Positions 1-11,244 of a DNA stretch of 64,000 nucleotides are shown in pieces. The notes beneath the pieces are model-generated. The model made no database searches. It was not told where the DNA came from and saw only the letters and a program-made list of their open reading frames with translations. The number at the start of each line of letters is the position of its first letter. Positions within the stretch are counted from its first letter, which is position 1. Source of the stretch: Gambelia wislizenii. Its lineage: Eukaryota; Chordata; Lepidosauria; Squamata; Crotaphytidae. Position numbers and translations under genes: made by a program. The stretch covers positions 264,677,187-264,741,186 of the forward strand of contig JAUMIR010000001.1 of the NCBI GenBank assembly GCA_030847615.1, read 5' to 3'.

Positions 1-205
1 CTGTTAACTTATGGTGACCCCATGAACCTCATAGGGTTTTCTTAGGCACAGAATACTCAGATGTGGTTTTGTCAGTTCCTTCTTCTGAAATACAGCCTAC
101 AGGACCTGGTATTCATTGGCAGCCTCCTGTCCAAGTACTAACCAGGGCTGAACCTGCTTTCCTTCCAAGATCAGACAGGATCTGGTGCCTTTAGGGTTTT
201 TAGAT
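1..205 (-). mobile_element. 5S rRNA-derived SINE (5S-Sauria type)
   Basis: On the minus strand, bases about 130-205 resemble internal 5S rRNA: in plus orientation it reads CCAAGTACTAACCAGGGCTG, then GATCAGACAGGATCTGGTG, the reverse of the 5S promoter region. The other end (1-60) reads ACTTATGGTGACCCCATGAA, the tail shared with BovB-mobilised Sauria SINEs. The copy is cut by the window edge at its 3' end. Such SINEs are described from lizards, which supports the host assignment. Confidence 0.75.
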
Positions 206-370
206 TTTTCCACATCCACATTCCAGTGATGACAGAAAATGAATGGGACTAAATGTAAAGTGAATGAACTAAATTTTGGGAGGAAGCCTTATGTAACATA
301 GAAGCTATGGGGAAAACAGTTAAACTGTTTCTTCAAAGGCATAGCCATATTAGTCTGACATATAAGTAAG

Positions 371-541
371 CAAGGGGATCTTGTAGCACCTTTGAGACTG
401 AGAGAAAGAAGTTGTAGCATAACCTTTTGTAGATGTCTACTTCCTCAGATGCACTTGATGCAACTGAGGAAGTAGACCAGAAAGCTTATGCTACAATCCT
501 TTTCTCTCAGGTAGTCTCAAAGGTGCTATGAGACCCCCTTT
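371..541. repeat. Foldback repeat with long imperfect arms
   Basis: Left arm about 371-453 and right arm about 458-541 are imperfect reverse complements. Both contain the same phrase about three-letter changes apart: TTGTAGCACCTTTGAGACTG on the left against the reverse of AGTCTCAAAGGTGCTATGAG on the right, meeting around a CTTCCTCAGATGCA centre. Such palindromic elements with 'rescue' phrases about tens of bases long are common unclassified reptile repeats, probably DNA-transposon derived. Confidence 0.6.
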
Positions 542-784
542 CAATTTTTTTGGGTTTTGTTTGTGTGTATGGGAAATGGTGCTATCAAATTTCTTCGCTT
601 TAAACACAGTGAAGTATCCATGTGTTGTTTAAGTATTAAAGCAAAAGAAAATGAAGACTGCTGAACTAACTATGGGAGCTGCAGCAACCTCTGCCAGTTG
701 AAACAGCAACACAACTATTGAGGAAGAGGAGATAGATTTCTATCTTTTCTTTCCCCCTGTGAACTCAAGGTGGTGTACATTTCC

Positions 785-945
785 ACTTTGCCTTCCCAAT
801 TTATATTCACAGCAACCCTGTGAAGTAGATCAGGCTGAGAGAGAATGTTTGACCCAAGATTACCCAGTGAGCTTCATGAGGACTTGAATTTGGATCTCCC
901 AACTCCCAGTCCAATTCTAACATTATAGCACCCTAGCTCTCTAGG
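785..945 (-). repeat. SINE-like interspersed repeat, degenerate
   Basis: The stretch with CAGCAACCCTGTGAAGTAGA, then CCAAGATTACCCAGTGAGCT and GAATTTGGATCTCCCA resembles a widely dispersed tRNA-related reptile repeat read on the minus strand, whose B-box-like part would be GGATTTGAACC. Degenerate; family assignment by recall only. Confidence 0.4.
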
Positions 946-981
946 GGATTGATTGTGTGACCCAATGATAACATATCATTA

Positions 982-1241
982 CAGTAGCACCCCTGTATCT
1001 CTGGGGGATTGGTTCTAGCCCCCCGCCCCCCGTGGATACTGAAATCCGTGGATCATAGTGAACGCTCCCCATCCACCACCACACCACCACAACTACCGTG
1101 CTAGTGGACCCCGGCAGGGAAGGCAGGACGGAGGCCACTTGTTCTCCTCTTCCCTCCCTCCCCTGTCCACCCCCCTGCTGTCACCAACCACAGATAAGTG
1201 AATCAGTGGTTGGCGAATCAGCAAATATGGGGGTGCTACTG
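982..1241. mobile_element. Tigger-like MITE, TA target duplication
   Basis: 260 bp flanked by TA (980-981 and 1242-1243). Termini are inverted repeats: CAGTAGCACCCCTGTAT on the left and CAGTAGCACCCCCATAT reading in from the right. The body includes GTGGATACTGAAATCCGTGG. CAGT-type ends with TA duplication are the hallmark of pogo/Tigger (Tc1-mariner superfamily). No transposase. Confidence 0.75.
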
Positions 1242-1343
1242 TAAGAAGATATGTGAAGTATAGTTTGCTTGTCTGGCCTGGAGGATTTAGGACTGGCCTA
1301 GCTGGATTTTTAGGTTACAGAATCTATTTTGTTTCTATTAATA

Positions 1344-2218
1344 TCGTCGTCCCTTCACATTTGCAGGGGTTAGTGGCAGAGCACCACCGCAAAAGTGGAA
1401 AAAAAGTGAATAAATTAAGCCCCGCCCCAAACATGCTGTATTCCCCTCTTCCACCAACAGCACTGCCAGAACCTCCCTTTCCTGCCTTTGCACGATGCCC
1501 CAGCTGATCTGCAAAGTCCTTCTGCCTCCCTCCACTCCAAATTAAATGTTAGTAGCAGCAGCTGCTGCCGTGGCAACCACCAAGTAGACCTCACCAATTT
1601 CTATCCTCCTATCCTTGCAACAAAAGCACTCCACGTCTCCTGCTGTCCTGGCACCCAAACTGACCTGTGCCACCTTAAAAAATGCATTCCACCCTATCTC
1701 CTCCCAAACAAAAATAAAAAGCACAGTCCCTGTCGCAGCAGTAGCAACAGTTCTCGGCCACACAAAACTTTCCCACCCTCGCCTCCAACTCCCTCTGCCT
1801 GGCCAGCAACAACACTCCACGTCTCCTGCTCACCAGAAATCCAAACTGGTACGAATTGTGCACCATGATCTGAAGCTAAACATTGCTATACCACCTTAAA
1901 ACTCCATTGTCGTTCAAATGTGGGAAAGGGAGAAACAGTCAATGTTGTTGGCTGGAGTGGAGGAAGAGGAGGAAGAGGATGAGGATGGGGTGAGGTGGGG
2001 TGGAGCCAGTCTTCCCGCCAGAGTGGAGGGAGGCGGAGAGACTTTGCAAATCTTGCAGAATCATGGTGGTGCGAAGACTGAGGTTTTCCCAGACAGGAGG
2101 AGGGAGAGGAGGACAAGATCTTGCAATAACAGTACTGTAGATATATTCCAGCAGTAGCTACAAACTGCAAATACTCAAATCCGCAAAAGTGAAACCTGCA
2201 AATATGAAGGGACGACTG
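1344..2218. mobile_element. Tigger-like non-autonomous element, about 0.9 kb
   Basis: The left end reads GTCGTCCCTTCACATTTGC (first bases eroded) and the right end, reversed, CAGTCGTCCCTTCATATTTG, followed by TA at 2219-2220. Subterminal phrases CCGCAAAAGTG and CACCGCAAAAGTGG also mirror each other. The interior holds unrelated sequence with cysteine/proline-rich open frames on both strands and a GAGGAAGAGGAGG run near 1960. It shares ends with the elements at 51918 and 62983. Confidence 0.7.
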
Positions 2219-3304
2219 TACTGTGCGCTTCACTAGCTGGGCAAAATTGCAAACTAGTTTTGGGGCAGATTCCCAGGGGACTGGGAGCTGGATGTACAAC
2301 TGAGGAGAAACCCTGATATGTACTACACGTCATCCCACAGTAGTTTCTATTCTTATTTTCTATCCAACTCCCAACTAAGATAATAGAAAAGACATTAAAC
2401 CTGCACCCACAGCAATAAGACCCACTGAACAAAAGTGTAACTTCATTCTAAATATGTATAGGAGAAGCAGACAGGTAAGGAGAAATACCTGGCATATTTA
2501 AGCAGGTAACCAACCAGCCACCCCAACTCTGGCAGGGTTAAAGCAGTCACAATGAACCCCAGGGAATTCAGACCCTCTCCCTAGAGCTTTATGGATGGAA
2601 ATATCAAGCAAGCAAGACATTTTGCCAGATTTAAAAAGCCAGATCACAGTCATCAGGATTGGCCCTATCAATCAGGTGGGTGAGACAGCCACCTTGGGCA
2701 ACAGATGTTGGGTGTTATGAAAAGGGAGCAAATAATTAGTGAATTGGTTTGTTATAAAATGCCAAGGATGGGAAGAAATACCTGTTGGATTTCCTCATGC
2801 ATGTGCCAAAAGGGCTTAGCTAGCTTTGGGCACCTTAATGTGGGGATGGGGGCACTATTGCCCACTCTGCCTCAGGCAGGAAAGTGACTTGGACAAGGAC
2901 TGCCCTGTGCTCTTTCCATGTGCTAAAAGAGAAGGTAACTCTGCTTTTTCCTGCCTGTTTGCTCTCTTGCTGGATTGTTTACTGCCTCCCTAACCTGCTG
3001 TAGATGCAGGGGCCCTAGTAAGCCACACGGCAAGCAGAAGACTGGATAGTTGAGAGCACTTACGAAAGAACCTTCTCTCTTGCCTCGTCAACACATTTTA
3101 AAGATTTTTGATTGTCTTTGCTTTGAATCTGACAAAGTAGTTAACTCTTGAAAGAGAAAATGGATGTTGGTACTGGGTCTGGGGCTGTTTTGGAGACCAG
3201 AATGTGTGTGGTGGCAGAGCTAGGCAGTGGCAGCCAGTGGTGTTTGTTGACTTAAACAGCTCAAATGTTTTTGATAGGCTGGGGTCCAGCCAAACACAGT
3301 TTCT
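2219..3304. other. Intergenic, nothing recognised
   Basis: No exon-like or clear repeat structure seen. Short open frames here lack any recognisable domain. Confidence 0.5.
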
Positions 3305-3330
3305 GCACACACACACACACACACACACAG
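3305..3330. repeat. (AC)n microsatellite
   Basis: Uninterrupted AC dinucleotides for about 25 bases. Confidence 0.9.
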
Positions 3331-4665
3331 AACATTCTCCTTCCCCCTTTTAAAAATGTGCATCATATGAGAATGAGATGGACATTTTTAAAAGTGGAGA
3401 AGGAGATTGGCTTTGTTTTTTTGTTTTTTTAAACACCTACCTTAAAGACAATGTGTTTAAGGTCATTCTGACATGTTTGTATATGCACTGCATTGTGAAA
3501 TGACCTGGGCAAAGAACATTAGCCCAGTGCTAGGACAGTGGCCAATATATATGTGTGTACGCACATATATGTGTATATACACAACCCATCCAAACAAAAT
3601 GTCCCTTTGTTTGGACCACTTTGATTGTCAAGAGCCTCCAACTACAAGGACCTGTGTCTAGATATGGGCCCATAAAACTCATACAACACACACACACGCT
3701 GAAAACTACCAGCAATTAATATACAGTGTTGTCTCTTATCACCATTGGAAAAATATATAGGTAATCATTTAGTCAGGAGAAATCAGAGGTTTTGTAATGG
3801 CAAGAACTGCTATAACACAAGAGAATCAAAACAAATTTGATTTGAATGCCTTTGCACAGTAGCTTTCCAGAGAAATACTTTAGCCTATTTGGGGGACATG
3901 TAGACAAATACAGGCACCCAAGAAAAGGAAGTCCTTTCCCCCTTCGTGGAAGGCAGGTTTTTGATCATACAGCTAGAGCATCCCATGCTCTCCTTTCAGA
4001 TTTTTTTTTCTTTTTGCCATTTCTAAGTGTAGACAGCTAATGATTTCAGAATTTCAGAAGCGTGGATTGTGTAGGTCAATGTGCACTGGGTGCTCATCAC
4101 TCACTCAAGATCAGGTGGCAAAAATTACCCCTTAATATATATTTATAGCTGCTTTTGTTATTTGTTGGCTATAAAGCTGGCCCCTGCCACATACCAAGCC
4201 TGAAAAAATGGTCTCTTAGGATTTTATGCATTTCGCCTGAAATACAAAAGCTAATAAACAAAACACTCAAAAAAGAAAAATCTATTAATCTGCCTGCAAC
4301 AGCCACAAATCAGCCTAAGCAGTTGCATCTGTTGAGAATAGCAGGAAAGACGGGACACGTGGCTAATATTTCAAGAGGATGTTCCCCCTTGAGAAGCTTG
4401 GGAAAGCAGCTGGGGTCAAAAGGACAAGGAGACACATGAGGCACCGTACCCCACAGCACTCTTCTTTAAGCAGATGGTAATCTTGGAAGGTCACTTGCTA
4501 ATGGTATGAGAGAGCTGGAATGGTTTAGGAAAGTAGGAAGAAAACTAAACAAACAAAGAATCTTATCCCTACAAAAGTTCAGATTTTTTTAGCGGGGTGG
4601 GAAAAGTGTATTAAATTTCTTGTCTGGAATGTGTACAGTATTAGTTCTCCTGGTTCTCTGTTACC
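3331..4665. other. Intergenic, nothing recognised
   Basis: AT-rich sequence with a short alternating purine-pyrimidine stretch at about 3545-3580 (ATATATGTGTGTACGCACAT, self-complementary). No gene seen. Confidence 0.5.
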
Positions 4666-5060
4666 CTGATATAGTTCAACAAAGTCCACAAAAGAATGAT
4701 ACCTTTATTGGCCAACCAAAATGCAGAAAATATATCATGCAAGCTTTTGAAGCTTCACTGGCTTCTTCATCAGGCAAAGATGTTCAAAATTGTACCAGGC
4801 CAGAGGAGAGTTATACTGTTGGAGTCACAGGCCTACATTTTATCTCAATTATTACTTCTGTTGTCAGTTAAGATGGTTTAGAGAGATCTCAATGCAGGCA
4901 GAGGCCTTCTTGACTATGTGGGGACTGGGGACAAAGGGCAATAAAAAAAGACAGGTAATATCAACCTCATTAGCAACAGGAAAGTCAATTCCCTTGAGAT
5001 CCAAGCTGCCCCTGTCCTGTGTGAAGCTAACTGTCCCTTTCTTAGGCAGAGAACATTGAA
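4666..5060. repeat. Half copy of palindromic repeat ('GGCCAACCAAAATGCAGAAA' family)
   Basis: Shares long blocks with 11890-12170: CCTTTATTGGCCAACCAAAA, ATATCATGCAAGCTTT, CTTCTTCATCAGGCAAAG and GATCTCAATGCAGGCA in the same order. A third copy, reversed, is at 35325-35590. The complete copy at 11890-12480 is palindromic; this one appears to be one arm. No coding capacity. Confidence 0.6.
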
Positions 5061-5116
5061 TTTCTAAAGACGTCCGTGTACTGATACATCTGGAAAAATG
5101 TTTAGGAGCTGTGTAA

Positions 5117-5330
5117 GGACAGGTTGCTTACCTGTAACCATAGATCTTTGAGTGGGCTTCTGTGAATTCACACAGCTGGGTCACTCCTGCGCCTGCGCAG
5201 AGCATAGGAACCTTCTAGAATCGCTAGGCAGAATGTGCTTTGATACATTTTTGGTGGTAACTCTGCCCATCCTAACGGTCCCTTATAAGGGATTCCCGCC
5301 TAAATCCCCTCAGTTCCTTGAATGACGCCG
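5117..5330. repeat. DIRS inverted terminal repeat, left copy
   Basis: Pairs with 11245-11440 in reverse orientation. Matching blocks include CACACAGCTGGG, CCTGCGCAGAGCATAGGAAC, AATGTGCTTTGATACATTTT and CCCTTATAAGGGATTCC. The outermost 30 bases differ between the two copies, as expected for DIRS ends, whose outer edges are instead matched in the internal complementary region. Confidence 0.9.
5281..5290. promoter_or_regulatory. CArG/TATA-like palindrome in left DIRS ITR
   Basis: CCTTATAAGG, an exact match to the CC(A/T)6GG serum-response-factor consensus, embedded in a longer palindrome CCCTTATAAGGG. It could equally act as a TATA box (TATAA). Conserved in both terminal repeats. Confidence 0.5.
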
Positions 5331-5397
5331 CAATCTGCAGCATCAGGAACATTAAGCATGTTATATGGTGTAGTAGGACATAGAGGGGAGGATGGGC

Positions 5398-5500
5398 GGG
5401 TCTGTGTGAATTCACAGAAGACCACTCGAAGATCTATGGTTACAGGTAAGCAACCTGTCCATCTTCTTTGTGGTCTCTGTGAATCACACAGCTGGGTAGA
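5398..5500. repeat. DIRS internal complementary region
   Basis: Two abutting halves. 5400-5459 is the reverse complement of the left terminus (both contain ATAGATCTT/AAGATCTAT and the GGTTACAGGTAAGCAACCTG phrase). 5460-5495 matches the right terminus (ATCTTCTTTGTGGTCTCTGT against ATCTTCTTCGTGGTCTCTGT). In DIRS elements this region templates completion of the ends during circle formation. Confidence 0.88.
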
Positions 5501-5665
5501 CTGGCAAGCTTCATTCCAGGAGGAGGGCATGTCCTATACCCATTGACACTAGTACCATGCTGCCCAGTCAACGTCAATTGTAATTTTGACAGCACATTCT
5601 TAATCAAGCCAACGAAATATATATACTTATCACACTAGGCAAGTTGGCAATACGTTCACACTCAC

Positions 5666-6800
5666 TCATTGGATAGAAGACAAGAGTACAGCTTTCCCAA
5701 AGGCAGCCTCATTCCTAGAATGAGAATCAAGTCTGTAATAGGAAATGAAAGTCAAAGGTGATGACCAAGTTGCAGCTCTGCAAATGTCCTCTAGAGGCAC
5801 CCCAGAGAGGAAAGCCATCGAGGTGGAGACAGCTCTCGTCAAGTGTCCTTGAATCCGTGGCAGCAGTGGTCTCTTCGCCAGTTCATAGCAAAGAGCGATC
5901 ATCGATGTCACCCACTTCAACAAACGCTGTGGAGAGATCGGTTGTCCCAGTCTCAAATCAGTGTAGGATACAAACAGTCTAGGTGACTTCCTGAAGGAAG
6001 TGGTTCCCTGAATGTAGAAGGCAAGCGCCCTCCTGACATCCATGGAATGGAGGGTACACTCAAATTCGTCCTTTGGGTCCTGCATCAGAGCAGGAAGAGT
6101 GATGGATTGGTTGAGGTGAAAGCTCGACACCACCTTTGGTAGGAAGGAGATGTCAGGACGAAGCACCACCTTATGCTTGTGGAAGGCGGTGTATGGAGGG
6201 TCAGATCACAAGGCACAGAGCTCACCAGCTTGATGCGCAGAAGTTACGGCAATGAGAAAGGCTGTTTTCCAAGACAGGAGTCTCAAGTCAGTGGATGCTT
6301 TGGATTTGAAAGGATGTCGAACCAGTTGCGACAGGACCAGTTCGAGGCTCCACGTTGGTGTAGGCTCGAGTACAGGAGGATGTAGGTTGACATAACCTCT
6401 CAAGAAATTCTTGATAGTTGGATCCGTGAAGGGAGACGGGTGACCTCTTGCCTGGAACTCAACAGACACAGCTGCCAAGTAGCTCCGGATCAAAGAGATC
6501 GAGAGTCCTATGGAACACAAGTGTAGGACAGTCGGGATGGAGAACGGTTCCGTGTCCGACCGCTGCTCAGATAGAAAAGCCTCAAATTTTCTCCACTTGT
6601 AGTGTTATGACTTGTGGCTAGCGGGCCTTCATGCAGTGTCGATGACAGCCTGGACCTCTGGAGGAAGGGATGGCATCAAGTCCAAGGCCGTAGGTACAGT
6701 GGTCCTCCGTACTGAGGTTGGATTCAAGGTCGTAGTCTCCAAGCTGTTAGTTGGAGAGTCTCCACATCCAGGTGCCAGATCTCCCCGTCCTGAATGGTGA
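5666..6800 (-). pseudogene. DIRS tyrosine recombinase remnant
   Basis: One frame with several stops covers this stretch. The N-terminal part is 6520-6209 (FLRGYVNLHPP and WKTAFLIAVTSA) and the catalytic C-terminal part 6169-5666 (GHLTRAVSTSMAFLSGV, ICRAATWSS, TFISYYRLD). The stop at about 6206 is TGA, where the family expects a CGA arginine. The His-x-x-Arg and tyrosine of the active site remain, but the first catalytic arginine, expected just before GEL (6229-6235), reads His-Gln. The DIRS recombinase integrates the circular DNA; this copy cannot. Confidence 0.82.
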
Positions 6801-7101
6801 GAAGATCGGGATGGGACAAAAGTCGAATGTACTGGTGCTTGGATAGACGCAGCAGAGTTGCAAACCAAGGTTAGCGGGGCCACCACAGAGTGATGAGGAT
6901 AGTATCCGTTCGGTCCCGACGCAGCTTCGCGATTACCCTCGTCAGTAGTGGAAACGGAGGGAAGAGATAGAGAAAGGGACCCGTCCAGCAGAAAAGGAAG
7001 GCGTCGCCCCTCAATCCTGGAGTGTGTCCCCTGGAGCAGAAGTGAGGGCACTAAGTGTTCTCTGGAGACGCAAAGAGGTCGACTTGAGGAAAGCCCCACC
7101 A

Positions 7102-8569
7102 TCAGAACAGGGCCGAAGTGACCAACCTGTGCAGCTGCCATTCGTGGATGGAGAGGCTTGAACAGCTGAGTCCGTCTGCAAGAGTGTTCTCCTCCCCAGG
7201 AACATGGATGGATTGGAGAAGGATGTTCCTGCAGACACACCAGTCCCAAATGTCCAGTGTGAGTTGCAGAAGTTGAGGGGATCTCATTCCTCCTTGTTTG
7301 TTCAGGTAGTACATGACAGAAGTGTTGTCTGTCACTACCAAAACAGTTCTGTTCCTCACCAGGGATTCAAAGGCTCGCAGTGCCTTTTGAACACTGTGAA
7401 GCTCCAGGACGTTGATATGGAGAGCCTGTTCTCCGGTGTCCCAAGAACCCCGTACCTCATAGGATCCGAGGTGGGCTCCCCATCCTTGCAGCGAGGCATC
7501 TGTCGTCAGAGAGACATCCGGTTGAGGAGGGTCGAACGGCATGCCCGACAGCACATTGTCCGGTACCAGCCACTACTCCAGAGACCGATGAACCGCCCGT
7601 GGCATCGTGAGCATTTTGTTTGGGGGGGGGGTCGTGGAGAGGGTCGAACACTTGTAGAAACCAATGTTGGAGCGGACGGAACCACAGTCTGGCGAGACGA
7701 GTGATGTAGGTAGTAGCTGCCATGTGCCCCAGAAGTACCTGGACCAAATGAGCAGGGAGTCTCCGGGACTGATGGCAGAGATGGATCAGAGACCGAAGGG
7801 TGTTGAACCGATCTCGAGGCAGGTACGCTGTAGCTGTTGGAGAGTCCAGATGAGCTCCAATGAACTGGATTGCTTGAGCTGGTTGGAGCTGTGACTTTTC
7901 TATGTTGACAAGTCCCAGGTAGTCTAAGACATCTAAGGTGAGGCCAACATCGAGTTTGAGCTGATGTCAAGAGTCCGCTACAACTAGCCAGTCGTCAATG
8001 TAGGGAAAGACCACTACTCCCTGTTGCTGAAGAAAGGCTGCTATCACCGCCATGCATTTCGTGAACACTCGTGGGGCCGTCGAGAGTCCAAATGGCAGGA
8101 CCCTGAACTGGAAAGCGGCGATTCCGACCTGAAATGCAAGGAATCGCCTGTGGGACGTATGGATTCCGATGTGGAAGTAAGCGTCCTTCAAGTCTATGGA
8201 CACGAACCAGTCGTGCCATCTCAGGAGTGGAAGAATGGAAGCCAGGGTGACCATCCTGAACTTCTTCGGAGCTATGTACCTGTTCACCCCACGGAGGTCG
8301 AGGATGGGACACAGGCCACCGTCCTTCTTTGTGACCAGGAAGTACCTCGAGAAGAAGCAGAGGTGGTGAAGATCGGAGTCCACGGGTTTGATGGCCCCCT
8401 TCTGCAGCAGAGTCTTTACCTCCTCAAGGAGGGGAGGGGAAGGTGGTGTTGATCGAACCCGACCTGTTGGAGGTAGAGAGTCGAATTCAATCCAGTAGCC
8501 ATTCTGGATGATTTGAAGTACCCAGCGGTCTGATGTTATTGAAGACCAGGCTTCTTGGAATTTCGACAA
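7102..8569 (-). pseudogene. DIRS reverse transcriptase and RNase H remnant
   Basis: RT fingers and palm are open from 8569 to 7967, including KKDGGLCPILDLRGVN, SIDLKDAYFHI, the PFGLSTAPRVF motif and the catalytic YIDDWLVVADS. A TGA follows directly at about 7965, where CGA would continue the frame (CpG decay). RT thumb then continues in frame to about 7635. A 10-G run at 7622-7631 coincides with a shift into the RNase H frame (7554-7102), which keeps LTTDASLQGWG, NVLELHSVQKA and VVTDNTSVMYYLNKQGG with its acidic residues. No integrase of the LTR type is present. Confidence 0.88.
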
Positions 8570-8669
8570 TCGATCCCCGAAAAGTGGTGTCTAAGGAGAG
8601 AGAGAAATAGAGTGAGGAAGGAATTTAGAACTTTCTCCTACCTTGCTCTTTGGACCATTGTCTCAGTGG

Positions 8670-10982
8670 CTATCGGTATCTGGAACCCAACCCCTGGCTC
8701 CTCACCGATGAGGCTGGAGAGGGAGAGGGTACGTATCGGGATTGACAGTACGATTGGCCAGAGTACCCCCGACGGAACTGTTGGCCTGATGATGTAGTCT
8801 GCCAGGTGTAACGGCCCCTAGGACGATACTGGGAGGATGAGGTGGTGCCCATACCATATTTCCTGGCCGTGGTCCTCATTTTCTGGGTGAATTTGAGCTT
8901 CTCATCAGTCAATCCATTAAACAATCCCAACTCATCAAATGGGAGATCTTCAATAGTAGCCGAGGCTTGTGGGGTGAGGCCCGAGGATCGGAGCCACGCA
9001 TGCTGGCGCAGGGCGATGGAACCCGCAATGGGTTTTGCAGCACAATCCGCAACATGACGGGCCTAATTCATCTGTTGCCCGGCAAGTGACTGAGCCTCGG
9101 CTTGGATAGCCTCTGCCATCCTACGGCATTCCTCAGGAAGGTCTTTGATCAAAAGTGTCATCCACTCCCACAGTACCTGCTGTGTAGGCCCCCATGCAAG
9201 CTGAGTAGTTGGCCACCCGAAAACTCAGTCCTGCCCCCGAATAGATATTCTTCCCCACTATGTCAAGCTTACAACCCTCCAGGTCCGGTGGAGTTGACAG
9301 AGGTCAGTGCTGTTTCCTATTTCTTGAGGCTTCTACCACAACAGAATTTGGCTTCGGATGGTTTTGAAGCCATTCCACATGTTCACCCCCAATGCGATAC
9401 AGTCGGTCGATTTTCTTGGAGGTGGACTGTATAGATGAAGGGTTCTCCCAGGAGCCTTGAGTGATTTTCAACAATGACGGCAATACTAGAATCGAAGTCA
9501 TAGGAGGGGCCTTGGATTGAATCTGTTGGAATATCGGGTCCACCAGATCGGCCTCCTTCTCCTCCACCCTGAGGTCCAGAGCATGAGACATTTGGACCAT
9601 CTGTTCCACAAAAGCACGGAAGTCGTTGGTAGGGGAAGTAGAATCATCTTCCATCAACTCTGCCCGGGGTGATGGCAGGTAGGGTCGGTATTGGTCCCAC
9701 GAAGCTGATGAGGAAGACGTCGAACCCTCTAGTGATGGACTGCGGTCACTCTGAAGCAGAGAGGTGGTGCAAGGTGGAGGTGTTGGAGGAGTGCGAGGCA
9801 GAGGATGGTGTTCCGGAAGTAGGGATACTTGAATCTCTGCTTCCTTCCTTGGAATGAGCCTCAGATCTTCTAGTTGAAATGGTCTGGGAGATCGAGCAAC
9901 AGAGCGACCCACTAAGACAGCACCGAGATAATCACCTCACGAGGTCAGAATCTGGGAGCCTGTGGGAGACATGAACCCAGTACGACATATGGACCGGGCA
10001 AGGTTGTAAGCAGTGTAGGCTGGTACGTCCTCATGAATGGTGGTAGGAGGCGATCAGCTGCGAGGTAGAACTTCGGACTCGACAACTTCAACCTCAACAT
10101 CAGAGGGAGAGCGTTCCAGTAGTTGAGCCTGGGAAATAACAAGGGTGGGTGATCGGCCCAGCCGTTGTGGTGACCTCTCTGTCTCAGCACCTGACGGAAC
10201 ATCGACAGCCACTATTTCCACTGATCCTGGTGGAGTAAGTGAGTGGCGAGAACCGCCAGCCCCTGTGGTAGACACAGCAAACGGCTTGGAGAATGTAGCC
10301 TCGGTGTCGGCCTATAACTGTGGAGGTGGAGGGGCCGCAACAGGGTCATCCGAAGACTTAGCCTTTCCAGAAGCCTGCTTGGACTTGCTCTTCGATTTGG
10401 AAGTGTCATGTCGAGAGATATGCTTTTCCTTTCTCTTCTTTTTAAGAGTTTGGGAGGCCTCAGCAAAAGTACTCGGACGACTCACGGATTCAGTAGGCAC
10501 CCAATCTCTAGGGACAGCCTTCGAGGTCGAAGTTTCCTGGTCCCGAGCCAGCGTTGGTCGAGATCGATCCCGAGCCGAATCCGAAGAAGCATGCTTGTGC
10601 GACGTACGCACAGCCTCAGGGTCAGAAGCCATCGAACAGCATAGGGATGGGCTCCAAGAGTCTTCTGGCCTGAAGACTTTGGAGATGGGGAACGACCCCG
10701 CTTTAGAGGCTCAGACACCAGGGTGGAGGCCAGGGCCAAAACAGAGGCAGGAGTAGAGGTTGCGGCCAGAATCAAGGCTTTCTCATACAGGAAAGATCTA
10801 AGTCGAGAGAGCCTGTGCTTGCGAGTCTGCGGAGTAAAGGCCTTGTAATGCACACATGAGTTGACATTATGAGATTCCCCAAGGCAAATCAGGCAGTGGG
10901 AATGACCATCCACACTTGGAAGCTTAGCCTGACAAATTACACACCTCTTGAAGTCCCCTTTTCCAGACATTTTTCTACTCAC
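8670..10982 (-). pseudogene. DIRS gag (ORF1) remnant
   Basis: The start codon candidate is at 10982. The N-terminus has a cysteine/histidine cluster, CVICQAKLPSVDGHSHC then CLGESH, typical of DIRS ORF1. The frame shifts once between about 10700 and 10640. After that most of the remaining protein (to about 9304) lies in one frame, interrupted by stops near 10312, 10050 and 9930. It is rich in Ser, Pro, Arg and Lys, including a KKKRKEK stretch near 10440. The final part before the RT, containing DELGLFNGLTDEKLKFTQK, is in another frame at about 8930-8670. Nucleocapsid-like role assumed from family. Confidence 0.8.
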
Positions 10983-11244
10983 AGCGTTGCAAAGCCAAAG
11001 GGAGAAGACAGAGAGTAGTCAAGAACAGTCTAAGTCGACACCAAAAATCAGAGTTAGAATGCCAAATCCAAGGGGAGAAACATGAAGCATAGTCAAAAAA
11101 CAGTTCAAGTCAGCACCAGAGAACAGAGTAAAAATGCCAGATCCAAGGAGTGAGAGAAAAACGTCGTCAAAAAGCCAAGCTGAGTCAATCCAAGTCAAAC
11201 CGAAAGTGAAAGAGAGAACAACTAGCGAACGAAGGTTCCTTCAA

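Noticed and set aside
130..205. 5S rRNA-like segment
   Set aside because: Divergent internal piece in a SINE, not a 5S gene.
1488..1868. 126-codon Ser/Pro-rich frame
   Set aside because: Interior of a Tigger-like element; no domain and opposing frames similarly open.
7204..7704. 166-codon plus-strand frame
   Set aside because: Antisense shadow of the RNase H region with its clear catalytic motifs on the minus strand.
10145..10756. 203-codon plus-strand frame
   Set aside because: Antisense shadow of the DIRS gag, which is recognisable on the minus strand.
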